In this document: positions 24,861 to 33,904 of the stretch, one piece after another
Numbering within the stretch: the stretch's first letter is position 1
Layout: each line of letters starts with the position of its first letter
Source of the DNA: Candidatus Poribacteria bacterium
Lineage (GTDB): Bacteria > Poribacteria > WGA-4E > WGA-3G
DNA: 64,000 nt
Reading direction: 5' to 3'
Assembly: GCA_012267415.1 (NCBI GenBank)
Contig: JAAXGN010000104.1
Location: forward strand, 1-64,000
Made by a program: the position numbers and the translations under genes
The notes under the pieces: generated by a model
Told to the model about the DNA's origin: nothing
Databases searched by the model: none
Seen by the model: only the letters and a program-made list of their open reading frames with translations

Positions 24861-27788
24861 TTACTGTTCCAATCCGTTAACGACATCATCCCAATCCCAC
24901 AGAAGGATTGAACCAACATACCCCGCACTGACGAGGGTTCTACCATCTGGTGAAAATGAAAGAACATACGGTGAAGCAGAATGTCCTTCAAGCGTAGTGA
25001 GTAGGTCGCCAGTAACCACATCCAATAATTGAATTCCCCCACCAATAATACTGAGAATAAGCACGGTATTATCTGGTGAAAATATCGCTTCAAGCCAATA
25101 AGTATCATCTCCAGTGGACACTTCCTTAAAGTGCGGTTGTTTCGCCCGGCCCACCAGACGAATTTGTTTTTGCATGACTACAGCAATTAAGGATCCATCA
25201 GGAGAAATTGTTATATCCCTAATGGTTTTTTCAATCGGTTGTTCTTCAAAGAAGGAGGTTAACAGAACACCATCTTTGACATCCCACATCTGAACCTTTT
25301 TTTCACTGGTAGCTATGACAAGTTTATATCCATCCGGTGAAAAAGCCATAGCTCTGAGCCATTCGGAGCGATCAGCAAACTTGATATCAAAGGTGTCGTC
25401 AGTTTCTGTATTCCATAAGCGAATTTTTCCATAAGTATTATAAACACCGAAGGCTATCGTTTTTCCATCAGGTGAGAATTCTATCTCTGAGAAATTTTCA
25501 TTGGTATACACCAAGCTATTTAACTCGCGTCCGGTGCTGACATCAAACAAGCGAATTATAGGGGTCGTCCCTAGCGGTTCTGTCGGTGCGTTCATTTTGC
25601 CTTTGCTGACAAATCTTGTTCCATCGGGTGAAAACGTCAATGGTGCTGATTCTGCATCCCATCTCGTATTTTCAAAAGCAGTTTTTGTGCGGTGTGTCGT
25701 TATGTGTGATGTCTCCAAATCCCACAACGTAATGATTCCGCTATAATCGACACTGGCAAGTATGGAACTATCATTCAAGTAACGTATGCTTCTTATCCAA
25801 GGTGTGTGTCTGGTAATGTGAGATACAATCGGTTTGCCTGTATTGATGTTCCAGTACTTGATTGTACCATCATCACTTGCACTCGCGAGCGTGCTGCCAT
25901 CTGTTGAAAATGCTAAATATTCAATAAAACCGATATGTGCTGTAAAGGTAGCTATCAATTCACCCGTGGTAGTATCCCATAATTTCACATGCTGACCTGC
26001 TCCACATGCGAGGGTTTTTCCATCCGGAGAGAATAACAATACATCTGGACCGCCAACTAACTTCTGATGGGTTCGCAACAAATCCCTACTTAACGAATGT
26101 TCTTGAAGTAGGATAGGTTCATTATTGCCTGACGTATCCCATAACCGTACGCTTCTATCATATCTTCCACTTGCGAGATGCGTTCCATCCGGGGAGAATG
26201 CCAATGATATAACACGATTAGAATCGGGTCCTATAATATCACCTGCTTGAATCCTTTCTGCTGCTCCTGTGAGTGTAGACTGCTTTTTACCAGTCTTTGC
26301 GTTCCACAGCGCAAGTGTAAAACTATCTTCAGCTATCGCAACTTTGTCGTGTGTAAGTGCGTAAACATCATGAGGATGTGAATCAAGTCGATTTTCAAGC
26401 TTCTTAACATGACTTTTTCCGGTTTCGGTATCTACCGAATAGAGCGTGTCTCCTGCTTGATTCAATCCGACAAGTGTTTTGCTGTCATCGGAGAACCGAA
26501 GCTCTGATGCAGCAGGCAGCGTTGCGTTGAGTGTAACCTTTTGTCCTGTATCTATCTCCCACAACTGGAATCCTGTTTCCCATCTACTACCGCCAATCGC
26601 GCTACTTGGGTCACCTCCACCATTTGCGAGGAAACGTCCATCTGGCGAAAAAGCAAACGCTTCACACATTCCCGGTAACAGTGAAATCTCCTGTCCAGTC
26701 TCTACATCATACAGCCACAGACCGATTTCAGTGCCAACAGCAAGTTGTTTGCCATTTGGGGAAAACTGAATCCCTCTAATTATGCCTTTTCCTAAACGCT
26801 TTTTCGCTTTATTAGGTAATTCCCATTGTGTGTAATCTTTCACTGTTTCCTCTTTTTGTGCATCGTCAGATATAGTGGTGCTGTTGTTAGTTTGCTGATC
26901 TTCAGGCTCATTCTGCTTTACCAATACATTTTCATTTATTGCTTTTGTTCGTACATCAAGTTTAGATTCCAGATTCGCTACTATAGGGGCATCAATGATC
27001 TCTATCGCGATCTCTGCAGTGGCATCGAAACTATAAGGTTTCTGAAAACGTGCCAAAAAATTGCTATTTCCAAAACCGAGAATAAGCAACACCACTGCTA
27101 ACGTGGAAGCGGTAATTGCCCACGGCGCGAAAGGTTTATTACTTGTCGGTGTAGTGGGTTTGACACGTGAAATTTTACGCATGACATTCTCAGTAAGATG
27201 TGGTGTGATTTGGAAATGGTCTAAAGCCTCTCTTATCATCGGTTCATCCTTCTGTAAACGCTGTTGTGCGCGACGGAGTCTGCTTTTTATCGTATTGGTA
27301 GATACACCCATAAATCTGCCTATCTCTGAACACGTCATCTCACCGAAGTAATGCAGTGTCATGACAGTGCGTTCACTTTCCTCAAGTTTCGCAAGTAGTT
27401 TTTTGACAACTTCGCGTTGTGCATCTACAGCGAATCGTTTATTCTCCTCATGCATGTATGTAGAATAGGTTGTTTCTTCATGATAAGGGATGTCCTTGTC
27501 CTGCATTAACTGTGTCCGACGGTATTTCTTACGGAACCAAGCTCTACAGAGACTTGTAGCAATTACATAGAGCCAACTTGAGAAACTTTGTGTCTTTTTC
27601 AGTGTTGCAAGATTTTGATACGCTTGCAGGAATGTATCTTGTGTAATCTCTTCTGCTGTATGAAAATCTCCGATTTTCCGCCACACCAGCGCGTGAACCT
27701 GTTTTTTATATTTCTCTAAAAGTTCCGCAAAGGCACTGTCATCACCTTCAAGCGTAAGATTGATCAATCGTGTATCGTTGTCTTTCAT
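24861..27788 (-). CDS. ECF sigma factor fused through a TM helix to WD40 propellers (copy 1)
   Basis: A 975-residue fusion. Sigma-70 region 2 lies at about 10-95 (FAELLEKYKKQVHALVWRKI, AEEITQDTFLQAYQNL) and region 4 at about 130-180 (LEESERTVMTLHYFGEMTCS, then EIGRFMGVSTNTIKSRLRRA). A helical link ITPHLTENVMRKISRVKP leads to one TM helix at about 221-241 (WAITASTLAVVLLILGFGN). A polar linker follows, then DYTQWELPNKAKKRLGKG and about 13 WD40-type repeats (335-975), enough for two propellers. Predicted topology puts the sigma domains in the cytoplasm and the propellers in the periplasm. A cleavage or release step would be needed to free the sigma part. No separate anti-sigma gene is adjacent. 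Confidence 0.93.
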   Translation of the reverse strand: MKDNDTRLINLTLEGDDSAFAELLEKYKKQVHALVWRKIGDFHTAEEITQDTFLQAYQNLATLKKTQSFSSWLYVIATSLCRAWFRKKYRRTQLMQDKDIPYHEETTYSTYMHEENKRFAVDAQREVVKKLLAKLEESERTVMTLHYFGEMTCSEIGRFMGVSTNTIKSRLRRAQQRLQKDEPMIREALDHFQITPHLTENVMRKISRVKPTTPTSNKPFAPWAITASTLAVVLLILGFGNSNFLARFQKPYSFDATAEIAIEIIDAPIVANLESKLDVRTKAINENVLVKQNEPEDQQTNNSTTISDDAQKEETVKDYTQWELPNKAKKRLGKGIIRGIQFSPNGKQLAVGTEIGLWLYDVETGQEISLLPGMCEAFAFSPDGRFLANGGGDPSSAIGGSRWETGFQLWEIDTGQKVTLNATLPAASELRFSDDSKTLVGLNQAGDTLYSVDTETGKSHVKKLENRLDSHPHDVYALTHDKVAIAEDSFTLALWNAKTGKKQSTLTGAAERIQAGDIIGPDSNRVISLAFSPDGTHLASGRYDRSVRLWDTSGNNEPILLQEHSLSRDLLRTHQKLVGGPDVLLFSPDGKTLACGAGQHVKLWDTTTGELIATFTAHIGFIEYLAFSTDGSTLASASDDGTIKYWNINTGKPIVSHITRHTPWIRSIRYLNDSSILASVDYSGIITLWDLETSHITTHRTKTAFENTRWDAESAPLTFSPDGTRFVSKGKMNAPTEPLGTTPIIRLFDVSTGRELNSLVYTNENFSEIEFSPDGKTIAFGVYNTYGKIRLWNTETDDTFDIKFADRSEWLRAMAFSPDGYKLVIATSEKKVQMWDVKDGVLLTSFFEEQPIEKTIRDITISPDGSLIAVVMQKQIRLVGRAKQPHFKEVSTGDDTYWLEAIFSPDNTVLILSIIGGGIQLLDVVTGDLLTTLEGHSASPYVLSFSPDGRTLVSAGYVGSILLWDWDDVVNGLEQ

Positions 27789-27835
27789 GGATCACCTCCG
27801 ATTTTACCCTATATGATGCCACGAGACGGTGAATT

Positions 27836-27850
27836 GGGTGCATGATTCTG
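27836..27850 (-). promoter_or_regulatory. Conserved 15-bp motif upstream of sigma-WD40 copy 1
   Basis: Minus-strand CAGAATCATGCACCC, with its near end 48 bp from the first base of the ATG. The same motif, with one or two changes, is at the same distance before the other two sigma-WD40 genes. Candidate operator or promoter element. Confidence 0.6.
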
Positions 27851-27870
27851 CAAAAAATTGTTTTACCTAT

Positions 27871-27879
27871 ATTATACCA
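27871..27879 (-). promoter_or_regulatory. Extended -10 (TGGTATAAT)
   Basis: Minus-strand TGGTATAAT preceded by TTCA; no clear -35. The same CATGGTATAATAT string precedes the secreted WD40 gene at 33348-33356. Confidence 0.45.
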
Positions 27880-27912
27880 TGAATTCACGGCAATAGGACA
27901 CTATAAGGAGGG

Positions 27913-28039
27913 GGTGTAAAGTATTTGGCAACATATGCACAGAAAACCTGTAGGAGCGATCTCCGAATCGCGACCTGTCGGGAATCGGAGTTCCCTCCTA
28001 CAATGAGTATGTCGGTTAATGCCAAAAACTTTACACACC
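27913..28039. mobile_element. MITE-like element, family A (inverted copy)
   Basis: A 127-bp element, the reverse complement of the one at 20351-20482 over nearly its whole length, including the GGAGCGATCTCCGAATCG / GAATCGGAGTTCCCTCC hairpin. Ends GGTGTAAAG and CTTTACACACC. TATAAGGAGGG flanks both sides (27902-27912 and 28040-28050). Confidence 0.85.
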
Positions 28040-28398
28040 TATAAGGAGGGGGTGTAAAGATATTGTCACCATAAGCGTCAATTTAGCGATATTCCCAAGC
28101 TGATAGATACGCATAGCGTCATTCTTCGCCATATAGTTTCACGATAGTCTTTGATTCTATTTTTATGTAGCACATTCATCCTTGATTGTACTCCGGAGCC
28201 CATCATTCCACGCGAAAAGTCTGTGCTTTGAAAATGACTTTATGCATCTGTAGCACATTCATCCTTGATTGTGCTACCAATACGTCTAATCAAGGATGAA
28301 TGTTGTAGTAAGAAATACAATTAAGGATACATGTTGTATAGAGAAGCACAATGGTATTAACGATGGGATTCTAACAGTCTAAACTGCTCTCTATTCTC
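28040..28398. repeat. Composite repeat region
   Basis: No gene. After the flanking repeat it carries GGTGTAAAGATATTGTCACC and CATAAGCGTCAATTTA, the same start as other elements here. Then come GTAGCACATTCATCCTTGAT arms (about 28167 and 28257) with an inverted partner near 28290-28310. CATCATTCCACGCGAAAAG near 28202 recurs inverted near 33870. Confidence 0.65.
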
Positions 28399-31323
28399 CT
28401 ACCGTTCCAATCCCTTAAGGATTTCATCCCAATCCCACACAAAAATTGTACCATCTGCTCCCGTACTGACGAGTGTTTTACTGTCCGGAGAAAATACCAA
28501 CGTTCCTACTGGTGCTGTGTGTCCGTCAAGAGTGGCGAGTTTCTTCTCCGTTACTACATCCCACAATTCTATCACACCGTTTCCAAATCCAGTAACAAGC
28601 ACGGTACTCTCTGGAGCAAACATTAACGTTTTCACACGCTCTTTAACTTTCTTTTGACGGATCAGGTTATTTCTGTCCATAATACGGATCTGTTGCGTAC
28701 TTCCTACTGCAAGAAGGTTGCCATTTGAAGAAAATGACAATGCTGTAATCCGTCCCCCTTTTGGATTTTCTTCTGTCAACGTAGTTAACACTTTTCCTGT
28801 TTCAACACTCCAGATTTGAAGTCTTCCATTCCTTGCTCCGGTGACAAATTCTTTTCCATCAAGGGAGAATACTAAATTACTGATTTCATACTGGTGAGAC
28901 GACCCAAGATTATTGTCTGGATCAAAGTAAGGTATATCAGAGTGCTCACCTGTCTCAGTATTCCACAGACGAATTTTACGCTGACCGATTAAAGCTACGG
29001 TTTTTCCATCAGGTGAAAAAGTTACAGATGAAAAGTCCATGGATCCTGTCAAAGTCTGCAGCTCAAGTCCTGTCTTTACATCCATCAGACGTATTAACAT
29101 ATCTGGTATTGAAATGAGATTTGACATGCCGATTCCTGCATGGAAAAGTGAATGGCCACTTACACCGAAGCTGGCAAACTTTGTTCCACCAGGTGAAAAT
29201 GATAGTGCTTGTATTAGACCCCGACTTTCTGTAAAAGGCACTTCACTCTTTTGCGAGGTTTTTAAATCCCATAGGGTGATTATGCCGTTAAACGCAACAG
29301 TCACAAGGGTGTTAGTATTATTGACAAAAGTCGCTGCTTTTATCAATTGTGTGTGATCAGCGATACGTATCGGCAACTGATTCCCTGTTTCCGTATTCCA
29401 AAACAGGATTGTGCCATCTGTACTTGCACTGGCAAGGGTTGCGCCATCTGGTGAGAATGTCAACGCGGCGATACCGCCGATATGTCCAACGATTCTTGTG
29501 AGAAGTTCCCCTGTTGCGGTATCCCACAACAGAACCGTCCTATCGGTACTACCACTGGCGAGTATTTTACCGTTCGGAGAGAACGCGATCGTATTGACCC
29601 ATCCTGTGTGTTTTTGAAGGATGACAGGGATGTCTCTGTTAATGGTATCCCATAATTGTATCGTCGTATCCGAACTGCCGCTTGCAAGACGCGTACCATC
29701 TGGAGAAAATGCCAAAGTCAAAATTTTGTTATTTAGTCCACCCTTTACTTCTGTATACTGTCCATCAACGGTTACTTTAGGAAATATGGTTTGCTTCGTT
29801 TTATGTTGTCTAATCAGGGTAGAAAGTTTTTCTCCAGTTTTTACATCCCACAGTTCAATATCCCCGTTTTTTCTTTCAACTGCAAATTTGTTGTGAGTGA
29901 GTGCATAGGGAGCAGGAAGCGGACCTCCTTCAAAAGGTCGTTCGATCTTTTGAAGGTTTATTTTTCCTGTCTCAACATTTAAGATACCGATTGTATCTCC
30001 CCAAGTTCCCAAACTGACAAGCGTTTTGCTGTCTTCAGAAAACCGTAATATTGATGAAGGAAAATCCTCAGTAAGTGTTATTTTCTGTCCGGTAGCAGTA
30101 TCCCACAACTGTAATTCCTTTCGCCGGAACTTACTGCCGCTTCCAAATCTTCCACCGCCGCTGGCAAGGTAGCGTCCATCTGGTGAAAATGAGAGTGATT
30201 CGCACATACCGGGGAACATCGTAATCTCTTTCCCTGTTTTCGCGTCATAAAGCCATACGCCAATATCGCTACCGACTGCCAGACGGGTGCCGTCTGGTGA
30301 GAATTGTAAGGTATGAATCCCACCTTTACCCAACCGCGCTTTCGCAGCTTTCGGCAATTCCCATTTTGTATAATCTTCTGCTACTTCCTCCGTTTGTGTC
30401 TCAGCAATTGATTCAGAGGCATCATTAGGTTGCCGTTCAGGATTATCGATTTTACTCTGAGCGTTTGACACTTCTCTTTGTGTCCGCACATTTGGCTTAG
30501 ATTCTAAGTTCGCAACGATAGGTGTGTCCACGATCTCAACCGTCATCTCTGCATTTGCATCAAGACTATAGGGTTTTTGAAAACGCATCAGGTATTTGCT
30601 ATTCCCAAAACCGAGCATAAACAACACCACTGCTAATGTAGACGCAGTAACGACCCAAGGAATGAGAGGTTTGCTACTGGATGGTGTTACAGGTTTGACA
30701 CGCGCAATTTCACGCATGACATTTTCAGTAAGATGTGGTGTGATTTGGAAATGGTCTAATGCTTCTCTAATAATCCCCTCATCCTTCTGTAAACGCTGCT
30801 GTGCGCGACGAAGTCGACTCTTAACAGTATTTGCTGATACACCTAAAAAAGCACCTATCTCTGAACACGACATCTCACCGAAATAATGCAATGTCATGAC
30901 AGTACGTTCACTTTCGCCAAGCTTCGCAAGCAGTTTTCTAACAACATTGCGTTGTGTTTCAACGGTGAACTGGTTGTTTTCTGTTACGATGTATTCAGAA
31001 TAGGTTGCTCTTTCATTTACAGGGTTATCTATATTCTCCTGCAGCTGCGAACGTATTTTCTTATTACGTAACCAGGTACCGCAAAGGTTTGAAGCAATTA
31101 CATAGAGCCAACTTACAAAACGTTGTGGCTTCTTCAACGTTCTGAGTTGCTGATGTGCTCTTATGAATGTATCCTGTGTTATTTCCTCAGCAAAATGGAA
31201 ATCGCCAATTTTTCTCCAGACGAGCGTGTGAACCGGTTTCTGGTATTTTTCAACAAGTTCTGCAAAGGCGGCATCGTCACCATCAAGCGTACGTTGGATT
31301 AATTGTGCATCACTGTTTTTCAT
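28399..31323 (-). CDS. ECF sigma factor fused through a TM helix to WD40 propellers (copy 2)
   Basis: 974 residues with the same architecture as copy 1: region 2 (FAELVEKYQKPVHTLVWRKI, AEEITQDTFIRAHQQL), region 4 (LGESERTVMTLHYFGEMSCS, GAFLGVSANTVKSRLRRA), link ITPHLTENVMREIARVKP, TM helix (IPWVVTASTLAVVLFMLGFG) and junction DYTKWELPKAAKARLGKG before the WD40 array. GGAGG precedes the ATG. The sigma half is far more conserved among the three copies than the propeller half, which suggests a shared promoter specificity with divergent sensed ligands (inference). It lies 144 bp downstream of a secreted WD40 gene, as copy 3 does. Confidence 0.93.
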   Translation of the reverse strand: MKNSDAQLIQRTLDGDDAAFAELVEKYQKPVHTLVWRKIGDFHFAEEITQDTFIRAHQQLRTLKKPQRFVSWLYVIASNLCGTWLRNKKIRSQLQENIDNPVNERATYSEYIVTENNQFTVETQRNVVRKLLAKLGESERTVMTLHYFGEMSCSEIGAFLGVSANTVKSRLRRAQQRLQKDEGIIREALDHFQITPHLTENVMREIARVKPVTPSSSKPLIPWVVTASTLAVVLFMLGFGNSKYLMRFQKPYSLDANAEMTVEIVDTPIVANLESKPNVRTQREVSNAQSKIDNPERQPNDASESIAETQTEEVAEDYTKWELPKAAKARLGKGGIHTLQFSPDGTRLAVGSDIGVWLYDAKTGKEITMFPGMCESLSFSPDGRYLASGGGRFGSGSKFRRKELQLWDTATGQKITLTEDFPSSILRFSEDSKTLVSLGTWGDTIGILNVETGKINLQKIERPFEGGPLPAPYALTHNKFAVERKNGDIELWDVKTGEKLSTLIRQHKTKQTIFPKVTVDGQYTEVKGGLNNKILTLAFSPDGTRLASGSSDTTIQLWDTINRDIPVILQKHTGWVNTIAFSPNGKILASGSTDRTVLLWDTATGELLTRIVGHIGGIAALTFSPDGATLASASTDGTILFWNTETGNQLPIRIADHTQLIKAATFVNNTNTLVTVAFNGIITLWDLKTSQKSEVPFTESRGLIQALSFSPGGTKFASFGVSGHSLFHAGIGMSNLISIPDMLIRLMDVKTGLELQTLTGSMDFSSVTFSPDGKTVALIGQRKIRLWNTETGEHSDIPYFDPDNNLGSSHQYEISNLVFSLDGKEFVTGARNGRLQIWSVETGKVLTTLTEENPKGGRITALSFSSNGNLLAVGSTQQIRIMDRNNLIRQKKVKERVKTLMFAPESTVLVTGFGNGVIELWDVVTEKKLATLDGHTAPVGTLVFSPDSKTLVSTGADGTIFVWDWDEILKGLER

Positions 31324-31370
31324 GGATTACCTCCGTTTTTTCCCATAGTGACAACACAAAGAGATTAAAC

Positions 31371-31385
31371 GGGTGCATAATTTTG
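31371..31385 (-). promoter_or_regulatory. Conserved 15-bp motif upstream of sigma-WD40 copy 2
   Basis: Minus-strand CAAAATTATGCACCC, at the same 48-bp distance from the start codon as in the other two copies. The surrounding 50 bp closely match 36850-36900. Confidence 0.6.
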
Positions 31386-31467
31386 ATAATTGAAGAAGTA
31401 TGTTCAGATATATGGAGGTTAAAGATTCGTTCTGGCAAGAAGATTGATCTTGTCTATGCTATCATGA

Positions 31468-33309
31468 TCACTTTTCAAGTTCCCACAATAACACCGTGCC
31501 GTCACTACTACCACTTGCAAGCGTCTTGCTATCAGGACTGAATGCGAGGCTATTCACTGGATACGTATGTGCTTTCAACTCGATAATGAAAGAACCGGTA
31601 CGGACATCCCATAGACTAACATTTCTGTCCCAACCACCACTCGCTAACATCTTTCCATTTGGACTGAACGCAATACAAGAGTTGTCTCTACCTTCCATAC
31701 TTACTGTCCGAACAGATTCACCTGTCTGCGGATTCCAAAGACGTACTGTTCTATCGCTCGACGCACTCGCTAATAACGAACCATCTGCGCTATACGCAAC
31801 CGTATGCACATACTGAGTATGACCTTCCAAACGAGTGACAGTTTTATTCGTAATCGTATCCAAAAGCAGCACAGTGTTATCATCATCCCCGCACGCTAAT
31901 TGAGAACCATCAGGACTAAACGCAACGCAAAATATCATACCCTTCGTGTCCACAGTAAGGATTTGATGTTGACCTGTCTGCACGTCCCATAGATACATGG
32001 AAACGTTGTCAATTGCACTCAATAGTTTCTTACCATCTGGACTGAAGGCAATGTCTGTAAACCAAAAATGACTTTCATCCAGTATTCTCAGAGATTTGCC
32101 TGTTTTTGAATTCCATAAGCGAATAGTATCGCTATGATCAACACTCGCAAGGGTATCTCCATCGGGACTATAGACAACTTTTGCGACATGCTCTGTGTGC
32201 CCTTTCAGCACCCGGATAGATTCACCTGTTTGTGCGTCCCATAAATGAACGGTGTTATCCCTGCTCCCACTTGCCAAAAACGTGCCATCCGGACTGAACG
32301 AAACGCTATTGACACCATTTGTATGTCCAGTTATTGTTCGCAGCTGCATACCGGTGTTTGTGTCCCATAAACGCAAAGTGCCGTCCCGGCTACCTGTCCG
32401 CAGTGTTTTGCCATCCGGACTGAACGCTATGCTCAACACAAAAGACGCATGTCCTTTCAACGTGCGGATGAATGCTCCCGTCTCCGCATCCCACAGTCGC
32501 GCGGTATCGTCCCAACTTGCGGTTGCCAACATTTTGCCATCCGGACTATAGATAACGATATCGACAAAGTCCGTGTGATCCGCTATCGTGTAGCGTTCTT
32601 CACCTGTTTGCACGTTCCACGTTCGCATAGTGGTATCATCACTGGCAGTCGCTATTGATTTGCCATCCGGACTGAACGTTACGTACTTTATTTTTTCTGT
32701 ATGTCCGATGAATGTCCGCAGCAATTCACCCGTTTGCACATGCCATAACCGCGCAGTTGTGTCTCTACTGCAACTCGCCAGTATTGCACCGTCCGGACTA
32801 AACGCAACGCTTATGACACCGGATGCATGTCCATCCATTGTCCGTAGGTGTGCGCCTGTCTGTATATCCCACAGACGGATGGTATGATCATAGCTTGCTA
32901 AAAGTGTTCCGTCAGGACTAAACGCTATGCCTTCGACTCCGTCTGAATGTCCCGTCATTGTGCGTAGTTCTGTACCTGTGCGCGCATCCCACAAACGGAT
33001 AGTCTTGTCAGCACTTCCACTTGCCAACAACGACCCATCAGGACTGAACACCGACATCAAAACAAAATCCGTATGTCCTGTGAGAAATCGGAGTGGTTTA
33101 TCTGTGTGTGCGTCATAAATCCAAATGCCGTTGCTACACGAGACTACTAAATAACTCCCGTCAGGGGAATAGGTTATATTTCCTCTTATGCCACCTTTAC
33201 CAAGCCGTGCTTTTGCACCTTCGGGTAAACCCCATCGGGTATGATCTTGTGCAGAGGTGTTTTGGATAGAAACACCTATTACGAAAATCAAAACAACTAT
33301 TCTATGCAT
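31468..33309 (-). CDS. Secreted WD40 double-propeller protein (copy 1)
   Basis: 613 residues. Signal peptide 1-20 (VVLIFVIGVSIQNTSA), then DHTRWGLPEGAKARLGKGG, the same junction motif as in the sigma fusions. About 14 WD40 repeats follow, each with FSPDG.LA.S..D.TIRLWD.TG; this is enough for two seven-bladed propellers. Repeats are highly regular, unlike those of the sigma fusions. Predicted periplasmic or surface protein, probably a binding scaffold. It is followed 144 bp downstream by sigma-WD40 copy 2, and a partner relation is inferred from the duplicated arrangement. Confidence 0.92.
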   Translation of the reverse strand: MHRIVVLIFVIGVSIQNTSAQDHTRWGLPEGAKARLGKGGIRGNITYSPDGSYLVVSCSNGIWIYDAHTDKPLRFLTGHTDFVLMSVFSPDGSLLASGSADKTIRLWDARTGTELRTMTGHSDGVEGIAFSPDGTLLASYDHTIRLWDIQTGAHLRTMDGHASGVISVAFSPDGAILASCSRDTTARLWHVQTGELLRTFIGHTEKIKYVTFSPDGKSIATASDDTTMRTWNVQTGEERYTIADHTDFVDIVIYSPDGKMLATASWDDTARLWDAETGAFIRTLKGHASFVLSIAFSPDGKTLRTGSRDGTLRLWDTNTGMQLRTITGHTNGVNSVSFSPDGTFLASGSRDNTVHLWDAQTGESIRVLKGHTEHVAKVVYSPDGDTLASVDHSDTIRLWNSKTGKSLRILDESHFWFTDIAFSPDGKKLLSAIDNVSMYLWDVQTGQHQILTVDTKGMIFCVAFSPDGSQLACGDDDNTVLLLDTITNKTVTRLEGHTQYVHTVAYSADGSLLASASSDRTVRLWNPQTGESVRTVSMEGRDNSCIAFSPNGKMLASGGWDRNVSLWDVRTGSFIIELKAHTYPVNSLAFSPDSKTLASGSSDGTVLLWELEK

Positions 33310-33347
33310 GTGCGCGTTATCCTGTGCTTGAGGATTGTTTGACCAAT

Positions 33348-33356
33348 ATTATACCA
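33348..33356 (-). promoter_or_regulatory. Extended -10 (TGGTATAAT)
   Basis: Minus-strand TGGTATAAT about 40 bp before the secreted WD40 start, in the context CATGGTATAATAT shared with 27871-27879. Confidence 0.45.
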
Positions 33357-33390
33357 TGAGTTCCATCAAATAGAGGAATGAATATGAGTA

Positions 33391-33900
33391 TGTAAAGTTT
33401 TGATTACAAAGTGCCAATTTAAGGTTGTTTCCAGGCTGGTAGGTGCGATATCCTTATCGCACTATAGATGTCAATTTAAGGAAATTGTTTTGTTCTGCGT
33501 TGTCTTTAGTCCCATAGGGACGACATGTTTATAGAAAAACGTTATCCGAACTCTCTTTAGTCCCGTAGGGACGATATGTTTATGTTATTGCCTAATGTTA
33601 TACATATCGTCCCTACCAAATCAACGCCAAATGCGCGTGGACGAATACGCGTTTGGTATTCGTCATGATTTGGCGGGACTAAAGAACGGTGTTCAACCAT
33701 GATCTATAAACATATCGTCCCTACGGGACTGAGGTCACTATTATATTTGGATTTATCTACTTAAATTGACGCTTATGGTGCCAAAAACTTTACGCACCCT
33801 GACGTGCTTCGTAGCACAATCAAGGCTGAATGTGCTACGGTTGAAGAAAATCATTTTCTAAGCACGGAACTTTTCGCGTGGGATGATGGGTTTCGTAATA
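33391..33900. repeat. Nested palindromic elements
   Basis: No gene. The outer ends TGTAAAGTTTTGATTACAAA (33391) and GCCAAAAACTTTACGCACCC (33780-33799) are inverted. Immediately inside lie CAATTTAAGG and CTTAAATTGACGCTTATGG. The core has two copies of TTTAGTCCCGTAGGGACGAT-type sequence and their complements (CATATCGTCCCTACGGGACT near 33711). One palindrome centre is split by a 60-bp insert with its own hairpin (ACCAAATCA ... TGATTTGG). From 33800 a GTAGCACAATCAAG-type arm follows. Confidence 0.75.
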
Positions 33901-33904
33901 TAAC

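Noticed and set aside
33480-33740. CRISPR array from repeated GTCCCGTAGGGACGATATGT
   Set aside because: Copies are inverted and nested rather than evenly spaced direct repeats, and no cas genes are present.
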